From Bacteroidota bacterium (GTDB lineage Bacteria; Bacteroidota; Bacteroidia; B-17B0; Aurantibacillaceae), in NCBI GenBank assembly GCA_013816895.1, contig JACDDR010000032.1, forward strand, positions 1 to 33,824: DNA of 33,824 nt, written 5' to 3'. The translations under genes and the position numbers were made by a program. How positions within the stretch are numbered: position 1 is the stretch's first letter; every line of letters starts with the position of its first letter. Shown piece by piece: positions 1-8,502 of the stretch. The notes under the pieces are model-generated. The model saw only the letters and a program-made list of their open reading frames with translations, did not search any database and was not told where the DNA came from.

Positions 1-647
1 CCAGGGATACTCTGCAGTATCGGAGTTTCTACTTCCAGTAATCCCGCATTGTTTAAAGTTGTGCGAATAGAGTTCATTATCTGTGTACGTTTTCTAAACG
101 TATCACGAACTTGCGGGTTAATAATCAAATCAACGTAGCGCTGACGAAAACGAAACTCCGGATCACTTACTTCATCAAAGGAATTTCCGCTGTCATCCGT
201 TTTCACGATAGGTAGTGGTTTAAGAGCCTTGCTGAGAATTTTTAAAGAAGTTACATGCAATGAAATTTCACCGGTTTTTGTAGTGAATACATAACCCTGC
301 AATCCGATGATATCGCCGATGTCAATCAGTTTTTTCCAAACGGTATCATACAACGTTTTATCTTCATCCGGGCAGATATCATCCTTGCGAACATATATTT
401 GTAAACGACCTGTAGCGTCCTGTATAACCGCAAAGCAGGCCTTTCCCATGTCGCGGATGCTCATTAAGCGGCCGGCAATTGAAATATCTTTATAATTTAA
501 TTTATCGCGTTCGTAATTGTCTTTTATATCTAAAGCATTGGCGTTAACCTTGAATTCATCTGCCGGATAAGGATCAATTCCAAGGTTTTTTAATTCCACT
601 AGTTTTTGCCTTCTTAACAGCTCCTGTTCGCTAAAATTGGTTGACAT
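1..647 (-). CDS. lysS: Lysyl-tRNA synthetase, class II (N-terminal part, cut by window edge)
   Basis: Charges tRNA-Lys with lysine in the cytoplasm. The visible 215 codons start at the ATG read from 647 and run off the left edge without a stop. The N-terminal helix (EQELLRRQKLVELKNLGIDP) is typical of bacterial LysRS. An OB-fold anticodon-binding domain follows, with AGRLMSIRDMGKACFAVIQD and GRLQIYV at about residues 57-90. The beginning of the class II catalytic core (DPEFRFRQRYVDLI, then RKRTQIMNSIR and LLEVETPIL, motif 1 region) lies near the window edge. The gene is transcribed away from the photolyase gene, and the 110 bp between them is AT-rich with no clear promoter. The product is certain; only the extent beyond the window is unknown. 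Confidence 0.95.
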   Translation of the reverse strand, partial: MSTNFSEQELLRRQKLVELKNLGIDPYPADEFKVNANALDIKDNYERDKLNYKDISIAGRLMSIRDMGKACFAVIQDATGRLQIYVRKDDICPDEDKTLYDTVWKKLIDIGDIIGLQGYVFTTKTGEISLHVTSLKILSKALKPLPIVKTDDSGNSFDEVSDPEFRFRQRYVDLIINPQVRDTFRKRTQIMNSIRTTLNNAGLLEVETPILQSIP

Positions 648-757
648 GTAATTTAAAATTTAAGTTTTAAAATTACACTTTTATAATTGTGCCTGTTAGC
701 ATAAGTTGAAAAAATGTATATCTTTTTAAAGCAAATAACCTTAGGTTTAATGCGGGA

Positions 758-2086
758 ATGAAGGATGAAATAACGATTTTTTGGTTTAGGCGCGACTTAA
801 GGTTAGCAGACAATGCGGCTTTGTACCATGCGTTAAAAAATCATCAGAACGTTCTTCCTGTTTTTATTTTTGACACAGAAATTTTATCGCAACTGGAAGA
901 CAAATTTGACCGTCGCGTTGATTTTATTCATCAGGCGTTAGAACAAATTAAATCCCGATTAAAAAAGCTGGGTAGTGATTTATTAATTATTCATTCCAAT
1001 CCTAAAGACGCTTTTAAAAGCATTACCAAAAATTACAATGTAAAAAATGTATATACCAACCATGATTATGAGCCTTATGCTATTTCGCGGGATGAAGAGA
1101 TAAAGAGTTTTCTTACCGAAAAGAAAATTAAGTTTCATACTTATAAGGATCAATGTATCTTCGAAAAGAATGAAGTAGTTAAGGAGGATGGTAAACCCTA
1201 CACTGTATTCACTCCTTATAGCAAAAAGTGGAAAAGTAAACTGACTCCTTTCTTTTATAAAAAATATCCGACTGAAACATATCAAAAAAATTTTTTAAGA
1301 CACACGCTAAACGGAACCATCACATTAAAGCAATTGGGGTTTATTAAAACTGAAATCTCATTTAATGGAATGGTAGATGTAGATGAGGAAATTATCCGTA
1401 AATACGAAGAACAGCGCGATTATCCGGGGCTTGCAGGGACAAGCAGATTAAGCATGCATCTGAGATTTGGAACCATCAGCATCCGTGCTTTGGTTAAAAA
1501 GGCAATGGCGTTGAATGAAACGTTTTTAAACGAGCTGATATGGCGTGATTTTTATATGATGATCCTTTTTCAATTCCCGCATGTGGCGGAAAATTCATTC
1601 CGACGCGAGTACGATCACATTCCTTGGCGGAACAATGAGCAAGAGTTTGGCAAGTGGTGCAAAGGCGAAACGGGATTTCCGATAGTAGACGCGGGTATGC
1701 GTGAATTAAATGAAACAGGATTTATGCATAACAGAGTGCGGATGATAGTGAGCAGTTTTCTTGTAAAAGACCTTTTAATTGACTGGCGCTGGGGCGAAGC
1801 GTATTTCGCAAAAAAACTAAATGACTTTGATTTGAGTGCCAATAATGGCGGATGGCAATGGGCTGCAGGAAGTGGTTGTGATGCAGCACCTTATTTCAGG
1901 ATCTTTAATCCGGATTCACAGCAAAAAAAGTTTGACCCCGATTTTAAGTACATTAAAAAATGGCTGCCTGAATTTGGCACAGAAAAATATCCAGCGCCAA
2001 TAGTAGATCACGCCCTTGCAAGAGTGAGAGCACTAAGCGTTTATAAAACAGCCTTAGCGGAACAAAAACAAATGAAATTATTTTAA
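758..2086 (+). CDS. phrB: Deoxyribodipyrimidine photolyase (cryptochrome/photolyase family)
   Basis: Light-driven flavoenzyme that splits cyclobutane pyrimidine dimers in UV-damaged DNA. The 442 residues fit class I CPD photolyases. The N-terminal Rossmann-like antenna domain opens with FWFRRDLRLADNAAL (residues 8-22). The FAD domain carries WRDFYMMILFQFP (W262 onward) and the conserved NNGGWQWAAGSGCDAAPYFR block (about 362-381). W343/W345 in DWRWGE and W366/W368 are candidates for the electron-transfer Trp chain. The start at 758 places FRRDLR at the usual distance from the N-terminus; an ATG at 750 is out of frame and stops after three codons. The gene leads a plus-strand run and the next ORF begins 6 bp after its stop. 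The exact substrate (CPD or 6-4 lesion) cannot be fixed from sequence alone. Confidence 0.93.
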   Translation: MKDEITIFWFRRDLRLADNAALYHALKNHQNVLPVFIFDTEILSQLEDKFDRRVDFIHQALEQIKSRLKKLGSDLLIIHSNPKDAFKSITKNYNVKNVYTNHDYEPYAISRDEEIKSFLTEKKIKFHTYKDQCIFEKNEVVKEDGKPYTVFTPYSKKWKSKLTPFFYKKYPTETYQKNFLRHTLNGTITLKQLGFIKTEISFNGMVDVDEEIIRKYEEQRDYPGLAGTSRLSMHLRFGTISIRALVKKAMALNETFLNELIWRDFYMMILFQFPHVAENSFRREYDHIPWRNNEQEFGKWCKGETGFPIVDAGMRELNETGFMHNRVRMIVSSFLVKDLLIDWRWGEAYFAKKLNDFDLSANNGGWQWAAGSGCDAAPYFRIFNPDSQQKKFDPDFKYIKKWLPEFGTEKYPAPIVDHALARVRALSVYKTALAEQKQMKLF

Positions 2087-2091
2087 ATAAA

Positions 2092-2721
2092 ATGACTACC
2101 CAATACATACTGGAGATTTTCGGAACTGGTTTTTTTGCCATTTCCGGGGCCCTGGCAGCTACAGATAAATCTAAACCAGATTGGTTTGGTGTAACGTTCA
2201 TTGGCTTTATTACCTCAATTGGCGGGGGAAGCGTGAGAGACCTTCTGCTTGGAAGTTATCCATTAGGCTGGGTGAAGGACGTAAATTTTGTGTACTCGAT
2301 CATTGCAGGAATTGTGATCGCAAGTTTATTTTTTAAAACGCTCATTAAACTGCGGCGGACGTTTTTTCTGTTTGATACTTTGGGAATCGCCATGTTTACC
2401 ATCCTGGGAACCGAAAAGGCTCTGGCGCATAATATTCATCCGCTGGTGGCGGCCATTATGGGAATGTTTTCAGCCGTGATGGGTGGCGTGTTGCGCGATG
2501 TGTTAACCAACGAGATCCCCGTGATATTTAAAAAAGAAGTGTATGCTACGGCATGCTTTGCCGGCGCCCTGTTTTATATTTTGATAGATTCTTTCTCGGA
2601 TAGCCGCAATCTCAATATTATTTCAGGAATGCTCTTGATTTTTATCATCCGAATTTTGGCGATAAAATACAACCTTAGCCTTCCAAAATTCAGGAAAGAT
2701 GAAGAGGTTAATAGTCCTTAA
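2092..2721 (+). CDS. TRIC-family (formerly UPF0126, YicG-like) cation channel membrane protein
   Basis: Integral membrane protein of 209 residues built from two homologous halves, as in prokaryotic TRIC channels. The first half has GTGFFAISGALAA (about 11-23), then GGGSVRDLLLG (about 44-54) and a proline/Gly-Trp turn. The second half repeats the pattern with DTLGIAMFTILGTEKAL (about 95-111) and GGVLRDVLTNEIPVI (about 130-144). The paired GGxxRD loops are the hallmark of the family. About seven hydrophobic segments can be counted. Characterised bacterial TRIC proteins are trimeric K+-permeable channels; the substrate here is inferred. The gene follows the photolyase with 5 bp between stop and start, so the two are probably cotranscribed, though no functional link is evident. 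Confidence 0.88.
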   Translation: MTTQYILEIFGTGFFAISGALAATDKSKPDWFGVTFIGFITSIGGGSVRDLLLGSYPLGWVKDVNFVYSIIAGIVIASLFFKTLIKLRRTFFLFDTLGIAMFTILGTEKALAHNIHPLVAAIMGMFSAVMGGVLRDVLTNEIPVIFKKEVYATACFAGALFYILIDSFSDSRNLNIISGMLLIFIIRILAIKYNLSLPKFRKDEEVNSP

Positions 2722-2742
2722 TAAATAATATATTTACTCTTT

Positions 2743-3171
2743 ATGAAAATTTCTATCACAAGAACTGATGATGACTTCCAGATGAAGGCCGTAAACGATA
2801 CGGGGAATTCCATTGTGATGGATGCATCGCCCGGCATCGGGGGTCACGAATCCGGTTTTCGGCCCATGCAGTTATTACTTGCCGCGGTGGGTGGCTGCAG
2901 TGCCGTTGATGTAATTCTGATTTTAAAAAAACAAAAGCAGCACATAAAACATTTTGATGTTGAAGTGGAGGGAGAACGCGATAAAACTGAAAAAGACTAC
3001 TCACTTTTCACCGACATTTGTCTTCATTTTAAAATAACAGGAACAGTAGACAAGGATAAAGCAGAGCGCGCAATTAAATTGTCGCTCGAAAAATATTGTT
3101 CGGTTTCAAAAACTCTGGAGCCAACAGCAAAAATCACATATAAATTAACGATCAATCAGGATGAAAGATAA
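2743..3171 (+). CDS. OsmC/Ohr-family protein (YhfA-like)
   Basis: Small cytoplasmic protein (142 residues) of the OsmC superfamily, whose characterised members reduce organic hydroperoxides using two cysteines. The family core GGHESGFRPMQLLLAAVGGC lies at about 33-52, with C52 at the start of the central helix and C119 in EKYCSVSKTLEP as the second cysteine. The FRPMQLLLAAVGGCSAVDV form resembles the YhfA/OsmC-like branch more than Ohr or OsmC proper, so peroxidase activity is likely but unproven. Its last 11 bases overlap the start of the downstream sulfhydrylase gene. This implies translational coupling and hints at a sulfur or thiol context. Confidence 0.88.
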   Translation: MKISITRTDDDFQMKAVNDTGNSIVMDASPGIGGHESGFRPMQLLLAAVGGCSAVDVILILKKQKQHIKHFDVEVEGERDKTEKDYSLFTDICLHFKITGTVDKDKAERAIKLSLEKYCSVSKTLEPTAKITYKLTINQDER

Positions 3172-4327
3172 AAGTTTTGAAACGCAGGCCATCAGGGCCC
3201 AACACAACAGGAGCGATAACAACGAACATTCGGTGCCTGTGTATTTAACGTCCAGTTTTGTGTTTGATACGGCGGATGATATGCGCGCTGCTTTTGCAGA
3301 TGAGAACGATGCATTTATTTATTCGCGTTACACCAATCCAAATACGAATGAGTTTGTAAATAAAATGTGCCTGCTCGAAGGTGCGGAAGCCGGTGTGGCC
3401 AGTGCATCGGGGATGTCAGCTATTTATACAACACTTGCCGGCTTATTAAGTTCTGGAGATCATGTGATCGCCTGCTCTTCAGTTTTTGGCGCTACACATA
3501 CAATTTTTACAAAATATTTTCCGAAGTGGAATATCTCTCATTCTTATTTTAATGCCGATCACCCTGAAAAAATAACCGAGCTGATCACACCAAAAACTAA
3601 AATCATTTATCTTGAAACGCCCACTAATCCAGCAATTGAAGTAATTGACCTGGAAGTGGTTTCTAAAATAGCGAAAGAAAATAAACTGCTTTTGGTCGTG
3701 GATAATTGTTTTGCAACGCCTTTTTTACAGCAACCGATTAAATATGGCGCAGATATAGTTATTCATTCGGCTACAAAATATATTGATGGTCAGGGACGTG
3801 TGTTAGGAGGAGTGGTTCTTGGAAAAAAAGAATTGGTGAACGAAATTTATTTATTCGGCAGAATCACCGGGCCTTCTCTTTCTCCTTTCAATGCCTGGGT
3901 ATTAAGTAAAAGTCTTGAAACGCTTTCATTAAGAATGGAACGTCATTGTGAAAATGCTTTATACATCGCCACAGAAGTTGAAGGGCATCCTTTGCTCGAA
4001 TTTGTAAAATATCCTTTTCTGAAATCACACCCGCACTATAACATTGCCATAAAACAAATGAAAGCAGGCGGAGGTATTGTAACGTTTTCTTTGAAAGGAG
4101 GATTTGAAGCAGGTAAAAATTTTATGGATAAATTGAAGATGATAAAAATTTCTCCTAACCTCGGGGATTCACGCACCATTGCTACGCATCCGGCATCATC
4201 CACGCATTGTAAGCTAAGTGCACAAGAAAGGAACTCGGTTGGAATTACAGATGGATTGATCAGAATTTCCGTAGGACTTGAAAACAAGAAGGACATCTTA
4301 CAGGATATCCTTCAGGCTTTGTCTTAA
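3161..4327 (+). CDS. metZ: O-succinylhomoserine sulfhydrylase-like PLP enzyme (Cys/Met metabolism family)
   Basis: PLP-dependent trans-sulfuration family enzyme, 388 residues. MetZ condenses an activated homoserine with sulfide to give homocysteine for methionine synthesis. The fold-type I core is clear: YSRYTNPNTNEF (54-65), the SASGMSAIY cofactor loop (81-89), LETPTNP (151-157), D181 in VVDNCFATP and the PLP lysine K206 in HSATKYIDGQGR. The DGQGRVLGG stretch after the lysine is typical of O-succinylhomoserine sulfhydrylases, but cystathionine gamma-synthase or gamma-lyase activity cannot be excluded. The start ATG lies inside the end of the OsmC-like gene (11 bp overlap). The stop overlaps that of convergent kynU, the two TAA codons sharing a TTAA. 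Confidence 0.87.
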   Translation: MKDKSFETQAIRAQHNRSDNNEHSVPVYLTSSFVFDTADDMRAAFADENDAFIYSRYTNPNTNEFVNKMCLLEGAEAGVASASGMSAIYTTLAGLLSSGDHVIACSSVFGATHTIFTKYFPKWNISHSYFNADHPEKITELITPKTKIIYLETPTNPAIEVIDLEVVSKIAKENKLLLVVDNCFATPFLQQPIKYGADIVIHSATKYIDGQGRVLGGVVLGKKELVNEIYLFGRITGPSLSPFNAWVLSKSLETLSLRMERHCENALYIATEVEGHPLLEFVKYPFLKSHPHYNIAIKQMKAGGGIVTFSLKGGFEAGKNFMDKLKMIKISPNLGDSRTIATHPASSTHCKLSAQERNSVGITDGLIRISVGLENKKDILQDILQALS

Positions 4328-5649
4328 TGCACTGATTCCATTTTTATTTTTTCTGGGTTAACATGTGTTTCATGCACAGCATGCATAATGTTTTCGAGCA
4401 CTTCTGAAAGCCGGTATACTTCTTCAAAACTGTTATAAAGCGGAGCAGGCGCAATTCTTATTACGGCTGGTTCTCTCCAGTCAACAATTACGCCCTGTTC
4501 AATCAGTTTGGTAAATATTTCCTTGCCATGTTTACCGAAGGATATAGAAAGTTGCGCGCCCCGCTGTTCGATCTTAAGAGGTGTTATTATCTGTACTTTA
4601 TTTATTCCTTTAAACTTTTCAGCGATCGATTCAATGCATGATTGAAGAAAGTTGGTAAGCTCAATACTTTTATCGCGCATTCTCGCAAAGCCCGCCTTTT
4701 CAAAAAGATCCAGCGATGCCTTTAAAGGCGCCATTACCAGTATTTGCCCCGTGCTTACTTGCCATCCGGCTGCTCCATCTGCAGGTTCAAACTCATCACG
4801 CATCAAAAATCTTGTTTCGGGCTTATTGCCCCACCAGCCTGCAAAACGGAATACTGTTGGATCTGATCCGTGTTTTTCATTTATATATGCTGCGCCTATT
4901 CCTCCAGGTCCGGAATTCATGTATTTATATGTGCACCATGTCGCGAAGTCAACATTCCATTTGTTTAACTCCAGGCTTACATTTCCGGCAGCATGCGCCA
5001 GATCAAAGCCAACAAGCGCTCCGGTATCTTGACCAGCTTTTGTAATTTTTTCCATATCAAAAAGCTGACCGGTATAATAATTCATACCGCCCATCCAGAT
5101 CAATGCCAGTTCATTCTTGTGTAATTCAATAGTCTCAAGAATATTTTCAATATCGATAAGATGCTCGCCTGTTTTTGGTTTAATTTCTACAACAACATCT
5201 TTCGGATCAAAGCCATGCAATCGTGCGTGAGATTTCAAAGCGTATAGATCTGATGGAAAACTTCCGGCTTCACAAAGAATTTTAAATCGGGTTTTTGTGG
5301 GCTTGTAAAAAGAAATAAGCAGCATATGAATATTTACAGTCAACGTATTCATGATCACAATTTCAGAAGGCGAAGCACCAACAAGAGTTCCGGTGATGCG
5401 TTTAAGATCCTCCTGGTAATTTAACCAGGGAGTATCCGTTTTAAAATGGCCTTCAACTCCCAGTTCCGCCCATTTCTCAAGCTCACGGTTGATATAAGTT
5501 TTAGTATTCACTGGTTGCAGCCCCAGAGAGTTTCCGCAAAAATACAGGGATGGTTTCCCGTTACTTACCGGAATATGAAATTCTTTTCTGAAAGAAGCGA
5601 GTACATCTTCTGAATCTTTTTTCCGGGCGTAGTCTAATGTTAGTTGCAT
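4324..5649 (-). CDS. kynU: Kynureninase
   Basis: PLP enzyme that hydrolyses L-kynurenine to anthranilate and alanine. The 441 residues match the family length. Family signatures are YFCGNSLGLQP (36-46), the WLNYQEDL substrate region (75-82), NTLTVNIH (101-108), D216 in GFDLAHAAGN, the PLP lysine K242 in CTYKYMNSGPGG, and RFAGWWG. It is the last gene of the trp operon. Its start codon lies 10 bp inside the end of trpA, so it is very probably translated with the tryptophan synthase genes and controlled by the same attenuator. That placement suggests a role in feeding anthranilate towards tryptophan (salvage), or in regulated kynurenine/NAD metabolism. No kynA or kynB homologue is visible in the window. 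Confidence 0.95.
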   Translation of the reverse strand: MQLTLDYARKKDSEDVLASFRKEFHIPVSNGKPSLYFCGNSLGLQPVNTKTYINRELEKWAELGVEGHFKTDTPWLNYQEDLKRITGTLVGASPSEIVIMNTLTVNIHMLLISFYKPTKTRFKILCEAGSFPSDLYALKSHARLHGFDPKDVVVEIKPKTGEHLIDIENILETIELHKNELALIWMGGMNYYTGQLFDMEKITKAGQDTGALVGFDLAHAAGNVSLELNKWNVDFATWCTYKYMNSGPGGIGAAYINEKHGSDPTVFRFAGWWGNKPETRFLMRDEFEPADGAAGWQVSTGQILVMAPLKASLDLFEKAGFARMRDKSIELTNFLQSCIESIAEKFKGINKVQIITPLKIEQRGAQLSISFGKHGKEIFTKLIEQGVIVDWREPAVIRIAPAPLYNSFEEVYRLSEVLENIMHAVHETHVNPEKIKMESVH

Positions 5650-6425
5650 AAAATCGGTGTGGTTAGCGAATGAATGAAAGATGAAATATTTTCCGGCGAT
5701 GAAGATTTTTCAAGCGCTTTAATAAAAGCGCTTCCTACAATAGCGCCACGGGCATGCTTGCAGGCGTTTTCATAAGAGGCGCGATCGTGAATGCCAAAGC
5801 CAATGAGCAAAGGGTTATTGAGTTTCATGTCATTGATGCGCTGATATTCTTCTTCATGAAAAATGGTGTCTTTTCCTGTTGTTCCGGAAGAAGAAACGAG
5901 GTAGAGGAACCCTTCTGACAACCCGTCAAGATATTTTATTCTTTCGGGTTTTGTTTTAGGGGTAATCAGGAATACATTGAAAATATTATGCTTATGAAAA
6001 GCTTGCTGATACTGCGTTTTATATATTTCGGCTGGAAGATCCGGAATAATAACGCCGTCTATTCCAATGTCGGTGCATTTTTGCAGAAAGTTCTCTATGC
6101 CCATTTGATAAACAGGATTTAAATAGCCCATAAGAATAATTGGAATATTAACGTGTGACCTTATTGTTTTAAGTTGTTCGAATAATAATTGCAAGGTCAT
6201 TCCGTTTTCAATGGCTTTTTTATTACTCTGCTGAATTACCGGTCCATCAGCAATAGGATCGGAAAAGGGAATTCCTATTTCAAGCATGTCAGCGCCGGAC
6301 TTCTGAAGCGCCGCGATAATATTTTCGGTGCTTGAAAGTTCCGGAAATCCTGCTGTAAAATAAATCGAAAGAATGTTTTCTTTTTTTCTTTCGAACAGGG
6401 ATGTTATTCTGTTAATGCTTCTCAT
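5640..6425 (-). CDS. trpA: Tryptophan synthase alpha subunit
   Basis: Cleaves indole-3-glycerol phosphate to indole and glyceraldehyde-3-phosphate, passing indole to TrpB. The TIM barrel is 261 residues from the chosen start. With the ATG read from 6425, the catalytic residues fall at E49 ([12 protein letters not shown]) and D60 (IADGPVIQ), exactly the classical TrpA numbering. An in-frame ATG eight codons upstream (6449) would add an unusual leader and enlarge the overlap with trpB. The phosphate-binding end shows [10 protein letters not shown] and GFGIHD. The gene overlaps the end of trpB by 14 bp and the start of kynU by 10 bp, indicating tight translational coupling. Confidence 0.95.
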   Translation of the reverse strand: MRSINRITSLFERKKENILSIYFTAGFPELSSTENIIAALQKSGADMLEIGIPFSDPIADGPVIQQSNKKAIENGMTLQLLFEQLKTIRSHVNIPIILMGYLNPVYQMGIENFLQKCTDIGIDGVIIPDLPAEIYKTQYQQAFHKHNIFNVFLITPKTKPERIKYLDGLSEGFLYLVSSSGTTGKDTIFHEEEYQRINDMKLNNPLLIGFGIHDRASYENACKHARGAIVGSAFIKALEKSSSPENISSFIHSLTTPILCN

Positions 6426-7611
6426 GTTTATGTTTTTTAAAATAATCAAGATATGTTATCATGTCTTTATCTCCCCTGCCCGAAAGGGAAAGAACAACAA
6501 TGTCGGTGCTGTTAAATTTTATCTGGTCTAATGCTGCAAGTGCGTGAGCCGATTCGAGTGCGGGGATGATGCCTTCATTTCTTGTTAATGCAAGACCGGC
6601 ATCCAGCGCCTCGGTATCGGTAACATATAAAAATTGTGCGCGGCCTGTTTCATAAAGATGAGCGTGTAATGGCCCTATGCCTGGATAATCGAGGCCCGCT
6701 GAAACCGAATGAGGTTCAACCACCTGTCCGTCTTCTGTTTGCATTAAAATGGTTTTGCTTCCGTGTAACACCCCTGGCCGGCCCAGTGCCGTGGTGGCAG
6801 CTGATTTGCCGGATTGTAAACCATGACCCGAAGCTTCTACGGCTACAAGCTTTACAGCTGTATCATCCAGAAAATGATAAAATGCTCCTGCCGCATTACT
6901 GCCTCCGCCAACGCATGCTATCACATAATCCGGCGAAGCAACTCCAAGTTTTTCATTTAACTGAGTTTTAATTTCTTTACTGATCACAGATTGGAAATAG
7001 GCCACAATCTCGGGGTAGGGGTGTGGACCAACAACGGATCCAATTATATAATGTGTATCGTCGGCGTTATTTATCCAGTCGCGTATTGCTTCATTTGTCG
7101 CGTCTTTTAAAGTCTGGCTACCCGAAGTTACCGGAACAACTTTCGCTCCCAATAACTGCATTCTTTCTACGTTTGGAAGTTGTCTCTCGATATCTGTCTG
7201 ACCCATATAGACAACGCAGGTCATATCCATCAGTGCACACGCAGTAGCAGTAGCCACGCCATGCTGACCCGCGCCCGTTTCGGCAATAATTCTTGTTTTA
7301 CCAAGACGTCTGGCGAGCAGGATCTGACCAAGAGTATTGTTTATTTTATGCGCGCCGGTATGATTAAGGTCTTCACGCTTAAGAAATATTTTTGCCTTGT
7401 GTTTTGTTGAAAGTTTTTGAGAAAAATAAAGCGGAGAGGGTCTTCCTACAAAGTCATTTAACAAACAATCCAGTTCTTTGACGAAAGAAGGATCATGCAT
7501 CATTTCATAATACACGGATTTCAGTTCTTCTATGTTTGGAAATAACATCTCGGGAATATAAGCTCCACCGAAGTTTCCGTAGTATCCATTTGTATCTGTT
7601 TTATAGTTCAT
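6412..7611 (-). CDS. trpB: Tryptophan synthase beta subunit
   Basis: PLP enzyme that condenses indole with serine to make tryptophan. It has 399 residues, the length of TrpB1-type subunits that pair with TrpA. The start [11 protein letters not shown] (11-21) is diagnostic. The PLP lysine is K89 in [11 protein letters not shown], followed by [12 protein letters not shown] with the catalytic glutamate, and GGGSNAAG for phosphate binding. The start codon lies 11 bp inside the end of trpF and the stop lies inside trpA. No defect is visible; all key residues are present. Confidence 0.97.
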   Translation of the reverse strand: MNYKTDTNGYYGNFGGAYIPEMLFPNIEELKSVYYEMMHDPSFVKELDCLLNDFVGRPSPLYFSQKLSTKHKAKIFLKREDLNHTGAHKINNTLGQILLARRLGKTRIIAETGAGQHGVATATACALMDMTCVVYMGQTDIERQLPNVERMQLLGAKVVPVTSGSQTLKDATNEAIRDWINNADDTHYIIGSVVGPHPYPEIVAYFQSVISKEIKTQLNEKLGVASPDYVIACVGGGSNAAGAFYHFLDDTAVKLVAVEASGHGLQSGKSAATTALGRPGVLHGSKTILMQTEDGQVVEPHSVSAGLDYPGIGPLHAHLYETGRAQFLYVTDTEALDAGLALTRNEGIIPALESAHALAALDQIKFNSTDIVVLSLSGRGDKDMITYLDYFKKHKHEKH

Positions 7612-8227
7612 GGTGTGATTTTAATTTTGATATAATGTGTTTAATCTTTTCTATATTTTTAATTCCTGGTGACGTTTCTACTTTGCTGTTGAGATCTATT
7701 GCATGAATGTTCATGCCTTTTAAATTCAAAACCTCATCAATATTCTCATCGCTGATTCCTCCGCTCAGTATAAAGGGCTTTTCCTGGTTGTATTTCGAAA
7801 GAAGCTGCCAGTCGAAGGCCGTACCATTTCCCCCCTTGTATTTTCCTTTCGTGTCAAACAAAAAATAATCGCAAAAGGAAAAATCGCGGACTGTGTTGAA
7901 ATTAAAGCCTTCATCAATTGAGAATGCTTTTATAAGTGTTTGACCTTTGCCGGAGAACTGTTCACAGAATGCAGGTGTTTCGTTGCCGTGAAACTGGATA
8001 GCATCAAGCTTATACTGCTTCACCTGTGTGTCAATTTCATTAAAATCGGAGTCAACAAATACACCCGTTTTCGTTCCCGGAATACTTTCCAAATCAGCAG
8101 GAAACATGGTATGCGCCATGTACCGGGGTGAGAGAGGATGAAATATAAATCCCAGATAGTCCGGCCTTAACAGGGTAACCTGCGCGAGGTTGGTTTTATC
8201 TTTTAGTCCGCAGATTTTAATTTTCAT
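7601..8227 (-). CDS. trpF: Phosphoribosylanthranilate isomerase
   Basis: Catalyses the Amadori rearrangement of phosphoribosylanthranilate to CdRP, the step between TrpD and TrpC. It has 208 residues and a single TIM barrel. The catalytic base C6 sits in KIKICGLKD and the acid D125 in LFDTKGK. The phosphate loop is LSGGISDEN (about 155-163). The ATG at 8227 overlaps the stop of the upstream 42-codon ORF (shared ATGAAAATTAA), so TrpF translation is probably coupled to that ORF. It is a stand-alone TrpF rather than a TrpC-TrpF fusion, and no trpC is present beside it, which is unusual. Confidence 0.95.
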   Translation of the reverse strand: MKIKICGLKDKTNLAQVTLLRPDYLGFIFHPLSPRYMAHTMFPADLESIPGTKTGVFVDSDFNEIDTQVKQYKLDAIQFHGNETPAFCEQFSGKGQTLIKAFSIDEGFNFNTVRDFSFCDYFLFDTKGKYKGGNGTAFDWQLLSKYNQEKPFILSGGISDENIDEVLNLKGMNIHAIDLNSKVETSPGIKNIEKIKHIISKLKSHHEL

Positions 8228-8345
8228 GCGCTCTTTCTTTTACCTGAATAACTGCATTAAACTTTTTTAAAGATTCAGCAGGATTTTCTGCCCCTTCTAA
8301 TGAAAGGGTTTTATGTTTGTAGAGATCGGTTAAAATTGAGTTCAT
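8217..8345 (-). CDS. 42-codon ORF between attenuator and trpF; candidate trpD-trpC deletion scar
   Basis: A short ORF reads from ATG at 8345 to TAA at 8217, overlapping the trpF start by 11 bp. It lies 20 bp beyond the attenuator U-run, exactly where the first structural trp gene should begin. Residues 1-15 (MNSILTDLYKHKTLS) resemble the N-terminus of anthranilate phosphoribosyltransferase TrpD (pattern M-x-x-I-L-x-x-L-[YF]-x-H-x-x-L-S). Residues 19-33 (AENPAESLKKFNAVI) resemble the C-terminal helix of indole-glycerol phosphate synthase TrpC (KAENPxxxLxxF). The simplest inference is an in-frame fusion left by deletion of most of trpD and trpC. The family resemblance is from memory and not from alignment. 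Alternatives are a dedicated translational-coupling peptide or a misassembly. It is too short to be an enzyme. Confidence 0.6.
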   Translation of the reverse strand: MNSILTDLYKHKTLSLEGAENPAESLKKFNAVIQVKERAHEN

Positions 8346-8365
8346 TAGTATTAATTTTTTAAAAT

Positions 8366-8393
8366 AAAAAAAGCCCGCTGTGAACAGCAGGCT
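8366..8393 (-). terminator. Intrinsic terminator of the trp attenuator
   Basis: On the minus strand a 9-bp stem AGCCTGCTG/CAGCGGGCT (one wobble pair) closes a TTCA loop and is followed at once by a run of seven T. It lies between the leader peptide and the first structural ORF. Its 5' arm is shared with the antiterminator described for the attenuator. Confidence 0.9.
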
Positions 8394-8422
8394 ATAATAG
8401 GGTGTATTATTTTTGAATTAAA

Positions 8423-8497
8423 TCAATGCCATTGTCCACGGGTGTTCTTGACTACCTTAGGCCACCAGAATAAATTTAAACTAAATTGAGAATTCAT
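8423..8497 (-). CDS. trpL: trp operon leader peptide (24 residues, three Trp)
   Basis: A 24-codon ORF from ATG at 8497 to TGA at 8423, begins MNSQFSLNLFWWPKVVKN. Two adjacent TGG codons (11 and 12) and a third at codon 23 give 3 Trp in 24 residues, far above chance. It stands just upstream of the terminator and antiterminator, and about 70 bp before the first structural ORF. Its role is to sense charged tRNA-Trp by ribosome stalling; the peptide itself probably has no function. The start lies only 5 nt after a TATTTTTG box, so its mRNA may be nearly leaderless. Confidence 0.9.
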   Translation of the reverse strand: MNSQFSLNLFWWPKVVKNTRGQWH

Positions 8498-8502
8498 GGT
8501 CA

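Larger units (their letters stand above)
8366..8497 (-). promoter_or_regulatory. Ribosome-mediated trp attenuator (leader, antiterminator, terminator)
   Basis: Two mutually exclusive hairpins can be drawn. The antiterminator pairs GTGGACAATGGC (8439 to 8428) with GCCTGCTGTTCAC (8392 to 8380): seven contiguous pairs including one wobble, one A-C mismatch, a wobble, one bulge, and three more G-C pairs. This consumes the 5' arm of the terminator at 8385-8393. The first antiterminator strand spans leader codons 20-24. A ribosome stalled at the tandem Trp codons 11-12 leaves that strand free, so transcription continues. A ribosome that reaches the stop codon covers it, so the terminator forms. This is the classic logic of Trp attenuation, read here directly from sequence; the regulation itself is inferred. 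Confidence 0.85.

Noticed and set aside
4652..5045. Plus-strand ORFs inside kynU
   Set aside because: Antisense shadows; the minus strand encodes full-length kynureninase with all motifs.
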